Below are positions 25,899 through 33,304 of a stretch of DNA of 41,545 bases, piece after piece. Each line of letters starts with the position of its first letter. The stretch's first letter is position 1. The translations under genes were made by a program, and so were the position numbers. This DNA comes from Rhizosphaericola sp047606825 (GTDB taxonomy: Bacteria; Bacteroidota; Bacteroidia; Chitinophagales; Chitinophagaceae): the NCBI GenBank assembly GCA_047606825.1, contig JASGDY010000046.1:1-41545 (forward strand), given 5' to 3'. The notes under the pieces were generated by a model that did no database searches, had not been told where the DNA came from, and saw only the letters and a list, made by a program, of their open reading frames with translations.

Positions 25899-26010
25899 TG
25901 TGTCAATCTAACAAAAGATGTCTTTTCCCAAAATGTTAAATACCCACGACATTCCAACCATTCAAGCAATCTCTTTGTTTATGGAAAAAGAACCATAAAA
26001 TATCATACAG

Positions 26011-26424
26011 ATGAAACGAAAGGCGACCGCCGTATGGAACGGCACCGTAAAGGAGGGAAAAGGCAATCTCACGACCGACAGCGGCATATTGAACCAGACC
26101 CCGTATTCGTTCCACACAAGGTTTGAGGACGAAAAAGGGACCAATCCCGAAGAGTTGTTGGCGGCGGCGCATGCTGGCTGTTTTACCATGCAGTTGAGTG
26201 CCAACCTGACCGGGGCGGGCCACGTGCCGGAAGAACTCAAAACCCAGTCCACCATCGTACTTGAAAACGGTGCCATCGTCCGCTCCGAGCTCCAACTGGA
26301 AGCGAAAATCCTCGGTATTTCGGAAGAGGAATTTCAGAAATGGGCTAAACACGCGAAGGAAAACTGCCCCGTGAGCAAATCGTTCAGCTTTGATATTACG
26401 TTGGATGCGCGGTTGGTGTCGTGA
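26011..26424 (+). CDS. OsmC-family peroxiredoxin
   Basis: A 137-aa thiol-dependent peroxidase of the OsmC/Ohr superfamily that reduces organic hydroperoxides in the cytoplasm. The two reactive cysteines are Cys57 (AAAHAGCFTM) and Cys119 (KENCPVSKSF). The conserved Arg about 37 (SFHTRFED) and the NPEELLAAA motif are also present, with Glu47/Glu48. GKGNLTTDSG near the N-terminus points to the OsmC branch rather than Ohr. It converges with the toxin gene, whose stop codon lies 18 bp away. Confidence 0.93.
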   Translation: MKRKATAVWNGTVKEGKGNLTTDSGILNQTPYSFHTRFEDEKGTNPEELLAAAHAGCFTMQLSANLTGAGHVPEELKTQSTIVLENGAIVRSELQLEAKILGISEEEFQKWAKHAKENCPVSKSFSFDITLDARLVS

Positions 26425-26442
26425 GGGGAGAAGGGTTGTGGT

Positions 26443-26766
26443 CTATAATGATTTCAAAAGATTTTTGATTTCGGTGTCTGAGATACTGTCTCTTTCAGCT
26501 TTGTCGTATATGGAGAGGATGAATACGGTGTGTTTTTCGATTTTTACATAAGTTATGATTCTTGCGCCTCCGCTTTTGCCTCTACCTTTTGAAGCGATGG
26601 AGAGCCTTATTTTATAGCAATTGTTTCCTAACTTGGTACCAATTTGAGGATTGTTTTTCAGTTCACTTGTAAGTGCTTCGCCCTCTTTTTTTAGGGATGG
26701 GTATTTTTTTAAGAGCCTTTTAAACTCCTTTTTGAAGTTGTCAGACAATATGACTTTATAGGTCAT
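26443..26766 (-). CDS. RelE/ParE-superfamily toxin
   Basis: A 107-aa basic protein from the start at 26764-26766 (MTYKVILSDNFKKEFKRLLK). The start was chosen because it overlaps the antitoxin stop by 11 nt (ATGACCTATAA), the classic toxin-antitoxin overlap. The fold pattern of helix pair (FKKEFKRLLKKYPSLKKEGEAL), then LKNNPQIGTKLGNNCYKIRLSI, then strands with GGARIITYVKIEKHTVFILSIYDKAE matches the RelE/ParE toxin superfamily. It may be an mRNA endonuclease acting at the ribosome. The SKGRGKSGGAR insert is a feature of Bacteroidota members. The frame is intact. Confidence 0.87.
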   Translation of the reverse strand: MTYKVILSDNFKKEFKRLLKKYPSLKKEGEALTSELKNNPQIGTKLGNNCYKIRLSIASKGRGKSGGARIITYVKIEKHTVFILSIYDKAERDSISDTEIKNLLKSL

Positions 26767-26974
26767 TGAAAAACTCCTCCGCGGTTTGAAGTTTGATTTT
26801 TCCCGATTCATATTCTTTTACTTGCTGGATGGCATCCGCGATACCGTCCAGTATTTCTTTTTTGCGGCTTTCATCTTCCTTTACTTTTGTAAAAGTGTTG
26901 TTGAGCCTTTTGGCAAGTTGCTCGTAAAGCTTAGTGTCTTCCTTGCTGTTGGATTTTATTATTAATGTTTCCAT
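26756..26974 (-). CDS. Antitoxin partner of the RelE/ParE-type toxin
   Basis: A 72-aa acidic/Lys-rich helical protein directly upstream of, and overlapping, the toxin gene. The N-terminus METLIIKSNSKEDTKLYEQLAKRLN could form the DNA-binding or dimer part. The C-terminus, LQTAEEFFNDL, is typical of toxin-neutralising tails in this Bacteroidota antitoxin type. Assignment rests on position, size and the tail. The promoter at 26980-27008 is very close to the ATG. Confidence 0.8.
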   Translation of the reverse strand: METLIIKSNSKEDTKLYEQLAKRLNNTFTKVKEDESRKKEILDGIADAIQQVKEYESGKIKLQTAEEFFNDL

Positions 26975-26979
26975 GTTGA

Positions 26980-27008
26980 CAAATTTACTATTTTATTGCT
27001 TGCACAAA
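26980..27008 (-). promoter_or_regulatory. Promoter of the toxin-antitoxin operon
   Basis: On the minus strand TTTG (27005-27008) is followed after 17 nt by TAAATTTG (26980-26987), an exact -7 match. Only 5 nt separate it from the ATG, so the transcript may be leaderless or nearly so. Confidence 0.6.
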
Positions 27009-27050
27009 AATATTAAAAAAAGACGTTCCCATTTAATCGTTCTTATTTAT

Positions 27051-27079
27051 TATTGGCTGTTAACCGTTCCGTATTTTTA
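27051..27079 (+). repeat. Direct repeat, copy 1 (TATTGGC...TTAACCGTTCCGTATTTTT)
   Basis: Nearly identical to 27572-27599, apart from a one-base length difference after TATTGGC. The two copies bracket the decayed toxin-antitoxin pair and small element A. Confidence 0.65.
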
Positions 27080-27133
27080 TTTTTCCCTTAATCGAATTTT
27101 GGGCAATTGCGACAAAAGCAATAAACTTGGTGT

Positions 27134-27365
27134 ATCAAGGTTTTGACACTCAATGTTCCGGACAATTTGGACTTGGACGATAGGTACGTTGCAATGCTTG
27201 TTGCAAGCGGGCTTTACGAACAAGGCAGGCTCGGAACTTGCAGGGATGACCAAAAAGGCATTTGCCGAAGTGTTGGCATTCCATAATGTCACCATATTTA
27301 ACTATCCCGCATCCGAGCTTTCAAAAGATGTGTCCAATGCCTCAAACCATTATTGTCGAGACTAA
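27134..27365 (+). pseudogene. Decayed UPF0175-family antitoxin
   Basis: Frame one (from 27134) reads IKVLTLNVPDNLDLDDRYVA, then MLVASGLYEQGRL. After about 27220 the protein continues one frame on as ELAGMTKKAFAEVLAFHNVT and then IFNYPASELSKDVSNA, up to the stop at 27363-27365. Together they give an almost complete UPF0175 protein. The expected start Met is replaced by Ile (ATC at 27134), and a small deletion removed the usual SLGQA stretch and broke the frame. These proteins are antitoxins for DUF3368/PIN-like toxins. Identification rests on recognising the family pattern in both frames. Confidence 0.78.
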
Positions 27366-27420
27366 TTGTCTTAAATAAAATCGGCGAGCTTGAACTTTTG
27401 CAAAAGCTATATGGACGAGT
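27337..27420 (+). pseudogene. Truncated DUF3368/PIN-like toxin remnant
   Basis: An ATG at 27337, overlapping the antitoxin remnant out of frame, reads MPQTIIVETNCL. After a frameshift near 27373 it continues NKIGELELLQKLYGRVI. This is the conserved start of DUF3368 proteins, with the acidic residue after the first strand (here Glu where Asp is usual). The similarity stops at 27420, exactly where small element A begins. The rest of the toxin is missing on the other side. Confidence 0.72.
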
Positions 27421-27571
27421 TATACTTCTGGTTGGATAAAAATGTGCATTGAAAAAAGTGGACACCTCGCCGTCATTCCTGCCTACGTGGGAATGACGGC
27501 GAGGTGTTTATTCCTTATTTAGGTTTTCATTGCCTGAACTCATTGCACATATTTATGCAGCGTACAGTATA
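27421..27571. mobile_element. Small inverted-repeat (MITE-like) element A, 151 bp
   Basis: The ends are imperfect inverted repeats of about 32 bp. The left begins TATACTTC and contains GGATAAAAATGTGCATTGA; the right end, read inward, is TATACTGT with CATAAATATGTGCAATGA. The same ends bound 35824-36039. The terminal TA on both sides fits a TA target duplication, as in IS630/Tc1-type elements. The interior is a 17-bp perfect hairpin, CACCTCGCCGTCATTCC at 27463-27479 with its partner at 27490-27506. It has no coding capacity and interrupts the toxin remnant. Confidence 0.7.
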
Positions 27572-27606
27572 TATTGGCATTAACCGTTCCGTATTTTTTA
27601 CTTTTG
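27572..27606 (+). repeat. Direct repeat, copy 2, containing a candidate promoter
   Basis: Second copy of the 27051-27079 sequence. Here it continues into TACTTTTG (27599-27606), an exact -7 motif with TTG 22 nt upstream (27574-27576). It ends 4 nt before the alpha/beta-hydrolase ATG and overlaps the A-rich repeat of 18605-18626 in inverse orientation. Confidence 0.55.
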
Positions 27607-27610
27607 TCTT

Positions 27611-28615
27611 ATGATGATAACGAACCGCTTTATAAAAATCCTCTTTTTTGTCTTTCCGTTTTCCTACGCACAAGCACAACAGGACAAAGTGCGTCCTTTG
27701 GGCATCAACCTCGAAGGTTACGACTATGCGTTCCCCGTGCATTATATCACGCTCCATATCCAAGGCGAAACATTGAAAGAAGCCTATATCGACGTGCAAC
27801 CTACGCAGCCTAACGGTCAGACCGTATTGCTCCTACACGGCAAAAACTTCAATGCCAACAATTGGAAGGGCGTGGCGCGACGCTTGTCCAGCCAGGGTTT
27901 CCGCGTGGTGGCACTCGACCAGATTGGTTTTGGCAAGTCGTCCAAGCCGCAGCATATCCAATATAGTTTCCCCTTGCTGGCCAACAATACCGTTGCCTTG
28001 CTGGACAGTCTGCACATTGCGAAAGTCAATGTCATCGGGCATTCCATGGGCGGCATGCTGGCAACGCGCCTGACGCTCATGTATCCCGGTCGTGTGCAGA
28101 AACTGGTACTGGAAAATCCCATCGGGCTGGAAGACTGGCGGCTCTACGAGCGCTATCAGCCTATCGAAGGCTGGTACCAACAGGAACTGAAACAGAACTA
28201 CCGGTCCATGCGCGCCTACCAGGAAGAATATTATTTTGACCACCAATGGAAACCCGAATACGAGGAGGGCGTCACCGTCCCGGCGGGTGTCACGTTGAGC
28301 CCCGACTATCCGCGCCTGGCGTGGAACTCGGCGCAGCTATATGACATGATTATACAACAGCCGGTCTGTTATGAATTTTCCCAGATAAAAGTGCCTACAT
28401 TACTCATCATCGGTCAAAAAGACAAGACCGCCGTCGGCAAGGCTTTGGCGTACCCGCAATATAAAGACCAGCTTGGCAATTATCCTGCGCTTGGCAGAAA
28501 GACGCACGCGCTCATAAAGGGTTCGCAACTGGTGGAGCTTCCGGGTGTTGGGCACGTGCCGCATGTACAGGATTTGGAAGGGTTTATCAAGCCTGTTTTG
28601 GCGTTTTTGGAGTAG
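27611..28615 (+). CDS. Secreted alpha/beta hydrolase
   Basis: A 334-aa exported hydrolase with a signal peptide (cleavage near AQAQ, residues 20-23). The fold motifs are HGKNFNANNW (oxyanion region, residue 76 on), the nucleophile Ser145 in GHSMGG, acid Asp271 (IIGQKDKTAVG) and His315 (GVGHVPHVQD), so the triad is complete. The best match is the epoxide hydrolase/haloalkane dehalogenase-like or esterase branch, but substrate cannot be assigned. It starts 40 bp after small element A, with a -7 motif 4 nt before the ATG, so it may be expressed from a leaderless transcript. Confidence 0.9.
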   Translation: MMITNRFIKILFFVFPFSYAQAQQDKVRPLGINLEGYDYAFPVHYITLHIQGETLKEAYIDVQPTQPNGQTVLLLHGKNFNANNWKGVARRLSSQGFRVVALDQIGFGKSSKPQHIQYSFPLLANNTVALLDSLHIAKVNVIGHSMGGMLATRLTLMYPGRVQKLVLENPIGLEDWRLYERYQPIEGWYQQELKQNYRSMRAYQEEYYFDHQWKPEYEEGVTVPAGVTLSPDYPRLAWNSAQLYDMIIQQPVCYEFSQIKVPTLLIIGQKDKTAVGKALAYPQYKDQLGNYPALGRKTHALIKGSQLVELPGVGHVPHVQDLEGFIKPVLAFLE

Positions 28616-28742
28616 TTTTTTGTTATTGTCTATGTATTCGGGTTTTTGAATATAGCGTCGGCTTTAAAAGGACTTTGGCTTATTTTCTTACCGTAGCTTT
28701 TATATGCAACCTTTATATTATGTATAAAATTATATGAATAAC

Positions 28743-28775
28743 TTGTTAATTTTTTGATATTTTTCATTACATTTG
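28743..28775 (+). promoter_or_regulatory. Probable promoter of SusC/SusD/M14 unit
   Basis: TTG at 28743-28745 is followed after 22 nt by TACATTTG at 28768-28775, an exact -7 match. The ATG of SusC lies 24 bp further on. Confidence 0.6.
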
Positions 28776-28798
28776 AATATGTAAAAAAATATCATACC

Positions 28799-31700
28799 AT
28801 GAGAAAACTGTTTATCGAGTTGTTTACGCTAATTGTAACCATGATTTGCAGCGCAGCAGGGCATGCGCAGACTAAAACAATCAAGGCGCAGATTGTCGAT
28901 GCAGGTACGCAAAAGGCAATTACGGATGTCTTGATTACCGAAACGGGTACGTCCAACTTTGTCACATCCGACAGTCTGGGCTTTTTTTCCATCTCGCTCA
29001 AAGGAACAAAAGGGGAGTTGACGGTTGCGGCAGTCGGGTACGAATCCTTAAAAGTAGCTATTGACACGGTCCAGGCTGTCATATCGTTACAAGCACAGAA
29101 TTCAGCCTTGAATGAGGTTGTCGTGGTCGGTTTTGGCTCCAAAGCGCGAAAAGACCTTACGGGCAGCATTGCGACGGTAAAGGCCGCGGATGTTGCCAAT
29201 ACGCCGGTTCCGCAGTTTACCCAAGCATTGCAAGGCCGTGCCGCCGGGGTGTTTGTAGAGTCCCAAAGCGGCAAAGTGGGTGAAGGCATCAAAGTCCGCA
29301 TTCGTGGTACGGGGTCTATTTCTGCATCTAACGACCCTTTGTATGTGGTGGATGGCGTGCCCATCAACACGGAGTCCTTGGCTGGCAATCCGATGGCCGA
29401 TATCAATACGGACGACATAGAGTCTTTTGAGATATTGAAAGATGCCGCCGCGACCGCCATTTACGGTTCCCGCGCGGCAAACGGCGTTGTGGTCATTACC
29501 ACTAAAAAAGGAAAGGCCGGCAGGACTGACTTCTCCGTCACCGGGCAATACGGCTCCAACAAACCTACGCGTCACCGGAAGTTTCTTGATGCCGAGCAAT
29601 ACGTTACACTCCTCCGCGAAGCTGCCATCAATACGGACAACCTATATGGTGTCGACCCTACCGACCCGACACAGTATTCCGGTTCCGAACTGCAATTTGC
29701 AGAAACGCGTCTCCGCCGTTATTCCGGTTACAACGACAACTGGAAAACCTATCAGACCAATACTGACTGGGAAAGTCTGGCCTATAACAATAGTGCAAAA
29801 ACCAAAATACTGGAAATCAATGCTTCCGGAGGCAATGAAAAGACCCGCTTTTTTGCCAGTGGCAGCTACAACAGCCAAGACGGTATCCTGTTCAGCAACA
29901 ATTTTAAAAGGATTTCCGGGCGTCTCAACGTAGACCATACGGCATCTTCCATGCTGAAGCTGGGAATGAACATGAATATAGCGCGTACCGTGCTTAACCG
30001 TGTCGCGTCAGACAACTCATTTACCACGCCCATGCAGATTGTAGCACTTTCGCCCATTACGCCGCTCTATGATACAACGGGTTATTATTCCAACACTCCC
30101 ATCACTACCTATTACAACCCTTTGATAGAATCGGTCGATGCGCGCGATAGGCTTACCTCGTTCCGTAGCATTGGTAATGCTTACGTCAATCTGAATCTGG
30201 GTAGCGACCTCGCTTTCCGGACTGAATTTGGCGTGGACATCATGAACCAGGACGAGAATATTTTTGAAGGGTACAATACGCAGGCCGGTGCGTCGACCAA
30301 TGGTTATGGTGCATCTTATTGGTATAGGACGCTCAACTACAACACCAACAATTATTTTAGCTACAAGAAAAATCTGGCGGGAAAACATGACATAGACGCA
30401 ACGCTGGGGATGTCGTTCCAGGATTTTAAAACCGACCAGAACAGTGTCACCGGACAGGATTTCCCGACCGAAGACCTTAACAACTTGCAGAGTGCTGGTT
30501 CCATTACGGGCGGTAGCTCGTCTTCGACCGAATGGTCTATATTGTCCTACTTTTTTCGGGTCAACTACAAGTATGACAATAAATACCTCGTATCGTTCAG
30601 CGACCGTATCGACGGCTCTTCCCGCTTTGGTGCCAATAATCGCTATGGCAATTTTCCTGCCGTGTCACTCGGCTGGATTGTATCCAACGAAGCGTTTATG
30701 AAAGCAGTGTCCTTTGTCGACATGCTGAAACTACGTGGCAGTTGGGGTATGGCGGGCAATACTTCAGGCTTTGGAGATTTTGCGTCCAGAGGATTGTGGA
30801 CGGCGTCCAAGTATGCGGGCTCTTCTGCCATCCAACCGACTCAGATTGCCAATCCTGACTTAAAATGGGAAAAGTCCAAACAAGTGGATGTCGGTCTGGA
30901 ATTTGGTTTGTTCAACAACGTAGTTTCGGGTAGTGTGGACTATTATAAGAAAAATACGAAAGACCTTATCTACAACGTGCCAGTTCCCGGAACGACGGGC
31001 TTTAGTACACAGACGGTCAACGTCGGTTCCATGGAAAACCACGGTTGGGAATTTGTGTTGAACAGCAACAACATTCGCAGTGCAGTGCCGGGAGGCTTTT
31101 CGTGGACGACCTCCCTCAACGTCTCCACCAACAAAAATAAACTTACCAAACTTGACGGCGAGACCACCTCAATACCGGGCAACGACGGACGTTATCTCAA
31201 TTCTCTTATACTTGGTCAGCCCATTGGCGTTTTTTACGGACCCAAATATGCAGGTGTCGATGTGGAAAACGGAGATGCACTCTTTTACAAATCAGACGGC
31301 ACTACGACCAACGACTACAACGAGGCGGGCGATTTTGTGGTGGGTAGTCCCAATCCGACATGGATGGCCGGCTTGACCAATACGTTGCGCTATAAAGGCG
31401 TGGAACTCTCGTTTTTGTTTCAGGGCGTGTGGGGTGGCCAGATTATGAACGGTGCGGGTGGGTTTATGTCCGCTGGTTTTGACTGGTTTGACAACCAGAC
31501 GGCTGACCAGTTGCGTCGCTGGCAAAAAGCGGGAGACGTGACCGATGTTCCGCAGTTGCGCTTTGATTACGGTGGCAACGGCATTTCCGCGTCCAGCCGT
31601 TATATCGAAAACGGAGACTACATAAGGCTCAAAAACGTCACTTTGGGTTACAGCTTGCCACGGTCCGTCGTGTCCAAGCTGAAAATACAGGGTGTCCGCG

Positions 31701-31861
31701 TGTTTTTTACCGGTGTCAACCTTGCAACCATTACCAAATACACAGGATGGAATCCTGAAGTCAACGCGGACTATCGCGCAGGCAACAGAAACCAAGGCGG
31801 GGACTTCTATTCAGCTCCACAGGTCAAATCCTACACTTTCGGTTTGAACATCAATCTCTAA
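28799..31861 (+). CDS. SusC/RagA-family TonB-linked outer-membrane transporter (pair 2)
   Basis: A 1020-aa TonB-dependent importer. The start at 28799 (MRKLFIELFTLIVTMI) was chosen over an upstream non-ATG start because it begins the signal peptide (cleavage after GHAQ) and because the -7 promoter motif lies upstream of it. A carboxypeptidase-regulatory-like domain (about 20-95) is followed by the plug with LNEVVVVGFGSKARKDLTGS, VDGVPINTESLAGNP and AIYGSRAANGVVVITTKKG, the canonical SusC signature. The barrel runs to the C-terminus (SYTFGLNINL). It is followed by SusD after 19 bp and then an M14 peptidase, suggesting a peptide-type ligand. It is not closely similar to the SusC of pair 1. Confidence 0.95.
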   Translation: MRKLFIELFTLIVTMICSAAGHAQTKTIKAQIVDAGTQKAITDVLITETGTSNFVTSDSLGFFSISLKGTKGELTVAAVGYESLKVAIDTVQAVISLQAQNSALNEVVVVGFGSKARKDLTGSIATVKAADVANTPVPQFTQALQGRAAGVFVESQSGKVGEGIKVRIRGTGSISASNDPLYVVDGVPINTESLAGNPMADINTDDIESFEILKDAAATAIYGSRAANGVVVITTKKGKAGRTDFSVTGQYGSNKPTRHRKFLDAEQYVTLLREAAINTDNLYGVDPTDPTQYSGSELQFAETRLRRYSGYNDNWKTYQTNTDWESLAYNNSAKTKILEINASGGNEKTRFFASGSYNSQDGILFSNNFKRISGRLNVDHTASSMLKLGMNMNIARTVLNRVASDNSFTTPMQIVALSPITPLYDTTGYYSNTPITTYYNPLIESVDARDRLTSFRSIGNAYVNLNLGSDLAFRTEFGVDIMNQDENIFEGYNTQAGASTNGYGASYWYRTLNYNTNNYFSYKKNLAGKHDIDATLGMSFQDFKTDQNSVTGQDFPTEDLNNLQSAGSITGGSSSSTEWSILSYFFRVNYKYDNKYLVSFSDRIDGSSRFGANNRYGNFPAVSLGWIVSNEAFMKAVSFVDMLKLRGSWGMAGNTSGFGDFASRGLWTASKYAGSSAIQPTQIANPDLKWEKSKQVDVGLEFGLFNNVVSGSVDYYKKNTKDLIYNVPVPGTTGFSTQTVNVGSMENHGWEFVLNSNNIRSAVPGGFSWTTSLNVSTNKNKLTKLDGETTSIPGNDGRYLNSLILGQPIGVFYGPKYAGVDVENGDALFYKSDGTTTNDYNEAGDFVVGSPNPTWMAGLTNTLRYKGVELSFLFQGVWGGQIMNGAGGFMSAGFDWFDNQTADQLRRWQKAGDVTDVPQLRFDYGGNGISASSRYIENGDYIRLKNVTLGYSLPRSVVSKLKIQGVRVFFTGVNLATITKYTGWNPEVNADYRAGNRNQGGDFYSAPQVKSYTFGLNINL

Positions 31862-31880
31862 TAAACAAAAACAAAGAATA

Positions 31881-33233
31881 ATGACAAAATATATTTTATA
31901 TACAGGATTCGCCTTTTCCTTGTTTTTTGCATCTTGCTCCAAGAAACTGGACATCAATCCGCAGCAGCAAATCGACCAGGATGATGCGTTAACTACTGAC
32001 GACAACGTAAAAAAAGCCTTGAAAGGGGCATACAACCAATTGAGCAATTCATACGTGCTGGGTGGGGACATGCAGCTCTATTCTGAACTGCTTGCTGCCA
32101 ATGGGGAGATTGCCTGGGAAGGAACTTTCAACCAGCCTGACGAGGTGTATCAAAAATCCATCTTGACCAACAATAGTTTCGTTACCAATACTTGGCTCAA
32201 TGCATACGCCTCCATCAATACGGCCAATGCTGTGCTGGCGTCGCTGGATGTTGTTGACGAGGACGATAGGGATGCCGTCAAGGGCGAGGCGTTGTTCATC
32301 CGAGGTACTTTGTTCTTCGAACTGGTCAAGTTGTATGCACTGCCATATAGTGCTGGCAACACTACGACCAACCTTGGGATTCCTTTGCGGCTTACCTATA
32401 CCAGTGAGATTACCGAGGATTCTTATTTGGCAAGAAGTACGGTGGAGGAAAGCTACCAGCAGATCATTGAAGACCTGACGTCCGCAGAAAGCTTGCTCCC
32501 GTCTTCTAATGACGTGTATGCCACGAAGTCCGCAGCCGCAGCAGAGCTGTCGCGTGTCTATTTGCAGACCGGTGCTTATGACAATGCACTCTCGGAGGCC
32601 AACAATGCTATTTCCAATTTTGACGGTTCGCTGACGACAACTTATGCCGCTGCGTTTAACAACACCTCCAATTCCACCGAGGATATCTTCGCATTGCAGG
32701 TAAGTGACCAGGACGGAGACAATGACATGAATCTTTTCTGGTCCACGACCGATTATGGCGGCCGTGACGGAGACGTTTCCATCCAGCAAAAGCACCTCAA
32801 CCTTTATGAGTCCGGCGATGCGCGTTTGGCGTTTTTCTGGATAGGCAATGATGCCTACCGCAGCGGTAAATGGCAATACCAATACCGGAACCTGCCATTG
32901 ATACGTCTTGCTGAGATGTATCTGACAAGGGCGGAATGTAATTTCCGGTTGGGTTCGGCCGTGGGTGCGACGCCATTGGCCGATATTAATAATGTCATCA
33001 GGTCGCGTGTAGGGCTTACCGCCTTGTCCACCCTGACCCTTGACACCATCCTCAAAGAACGCAAACTGGAGCTTGCCCATGAAGGCCATGCTGTGCATGA
33101 CCTGAAACGGCTGAAAGAAAGTGCCGACGGTTATGCCTACGATGCGGCAAAAATGGTCTTTCCCATACCGCTGAGGGAAATCAACGCATCCAATGGCGCA
33201 TTGGTTCAAAACAGTGGTTATGGTTCTAATTAA
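31881..33233 (+). CDS. SusD/RagB-family lipoprotein, pair 2
   Basis: A 450-aa surface lipoprotein, lipobox Cys19 (FFASCSKKLD). It shows the RagB/SusD pattern: DINPQQQIDQDDALTTDDNV, TPR-like helices (GEALFIRGTLFFELVKLYA, SAAAAELSRVYLQTGAYDNA), and the C-terminal RLAEMYLTRAECNFRLG, ILKERKLELAHEGHAVHDLK and FPIPLREINAS. It is the lid for the SusC protein encoded 19 bp upstream. The classical RagB type differs from the SusD-like_2 type of pair 1, so the two loci are not recent duplicates. Confidence 0.95.
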   Translation: MTKYILYTGFAFSLFFASCSKKLDINPQQQIDQDDALTTDDNVKKALKGAYNQLSNSYVLGGDMQLYSELLAANGEIAWEGTFNQPDEVYQKSILTNNSFVTNTWLNAYASINTANAVLASLDVVDEDDRDAVKGEALFIRGTLFFELVKLYALPYSAGNTTTNLGIPLRLTYTSEITEDSYLARSTVEESYQQIIEDLTSAESLLPSSNDVYATKSAAAAELSRVYLQTGAYDNALSEANNAISNFDGSLTTTYAAAFNNTSNSTEDIFALQVSDQDGDNDMNLFWSTTDYGGRDGDVSIQQKHLNLYESGDARLAFFWIGNDAYRSGKWQYQYRNLPLIRLAEMYLTRAECNFRLGSAVGATPLADINNVIRSRVGLTALSTLTLDTILKERKLELAHEGHAVHDLKRLKESADGYAYDAAKMVFPIPLREINASNGALVQNSGYGSN

Positions 33234-33304
33234 AATAACATTTTGTTTTATATTTACGGTCCTTTGCCCGACAGTGTAGAGTCTTATATTTTTAATTGAC
33301 ATAA

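Noticed and set aside
25851..26126. 91-aa plus-strand frame before osmC
   Set aside because: It overlaps the operator palindrome and the OsmC gene in another frame, and its composition (Arg/His-rich end) is that of a shadow.
26934..27146. 70-aa plus-strand frame upstream of the toxin-antitoxin pair
   Set aside because: It is antisense to the antitoxin start and its promoter, and then runs through repeat sequence.
27463..27506. CRISPR-like repeat
   Set aside because: Single inverted repeat only. No regularly spaced direct repeats or cas genes exist anywhere in the window.
27527..27799. 90-aa minus-strand frame
   Set aside because: It is antisense to the signal peptide region of the alpha/beta hydrolase and to the element A end.
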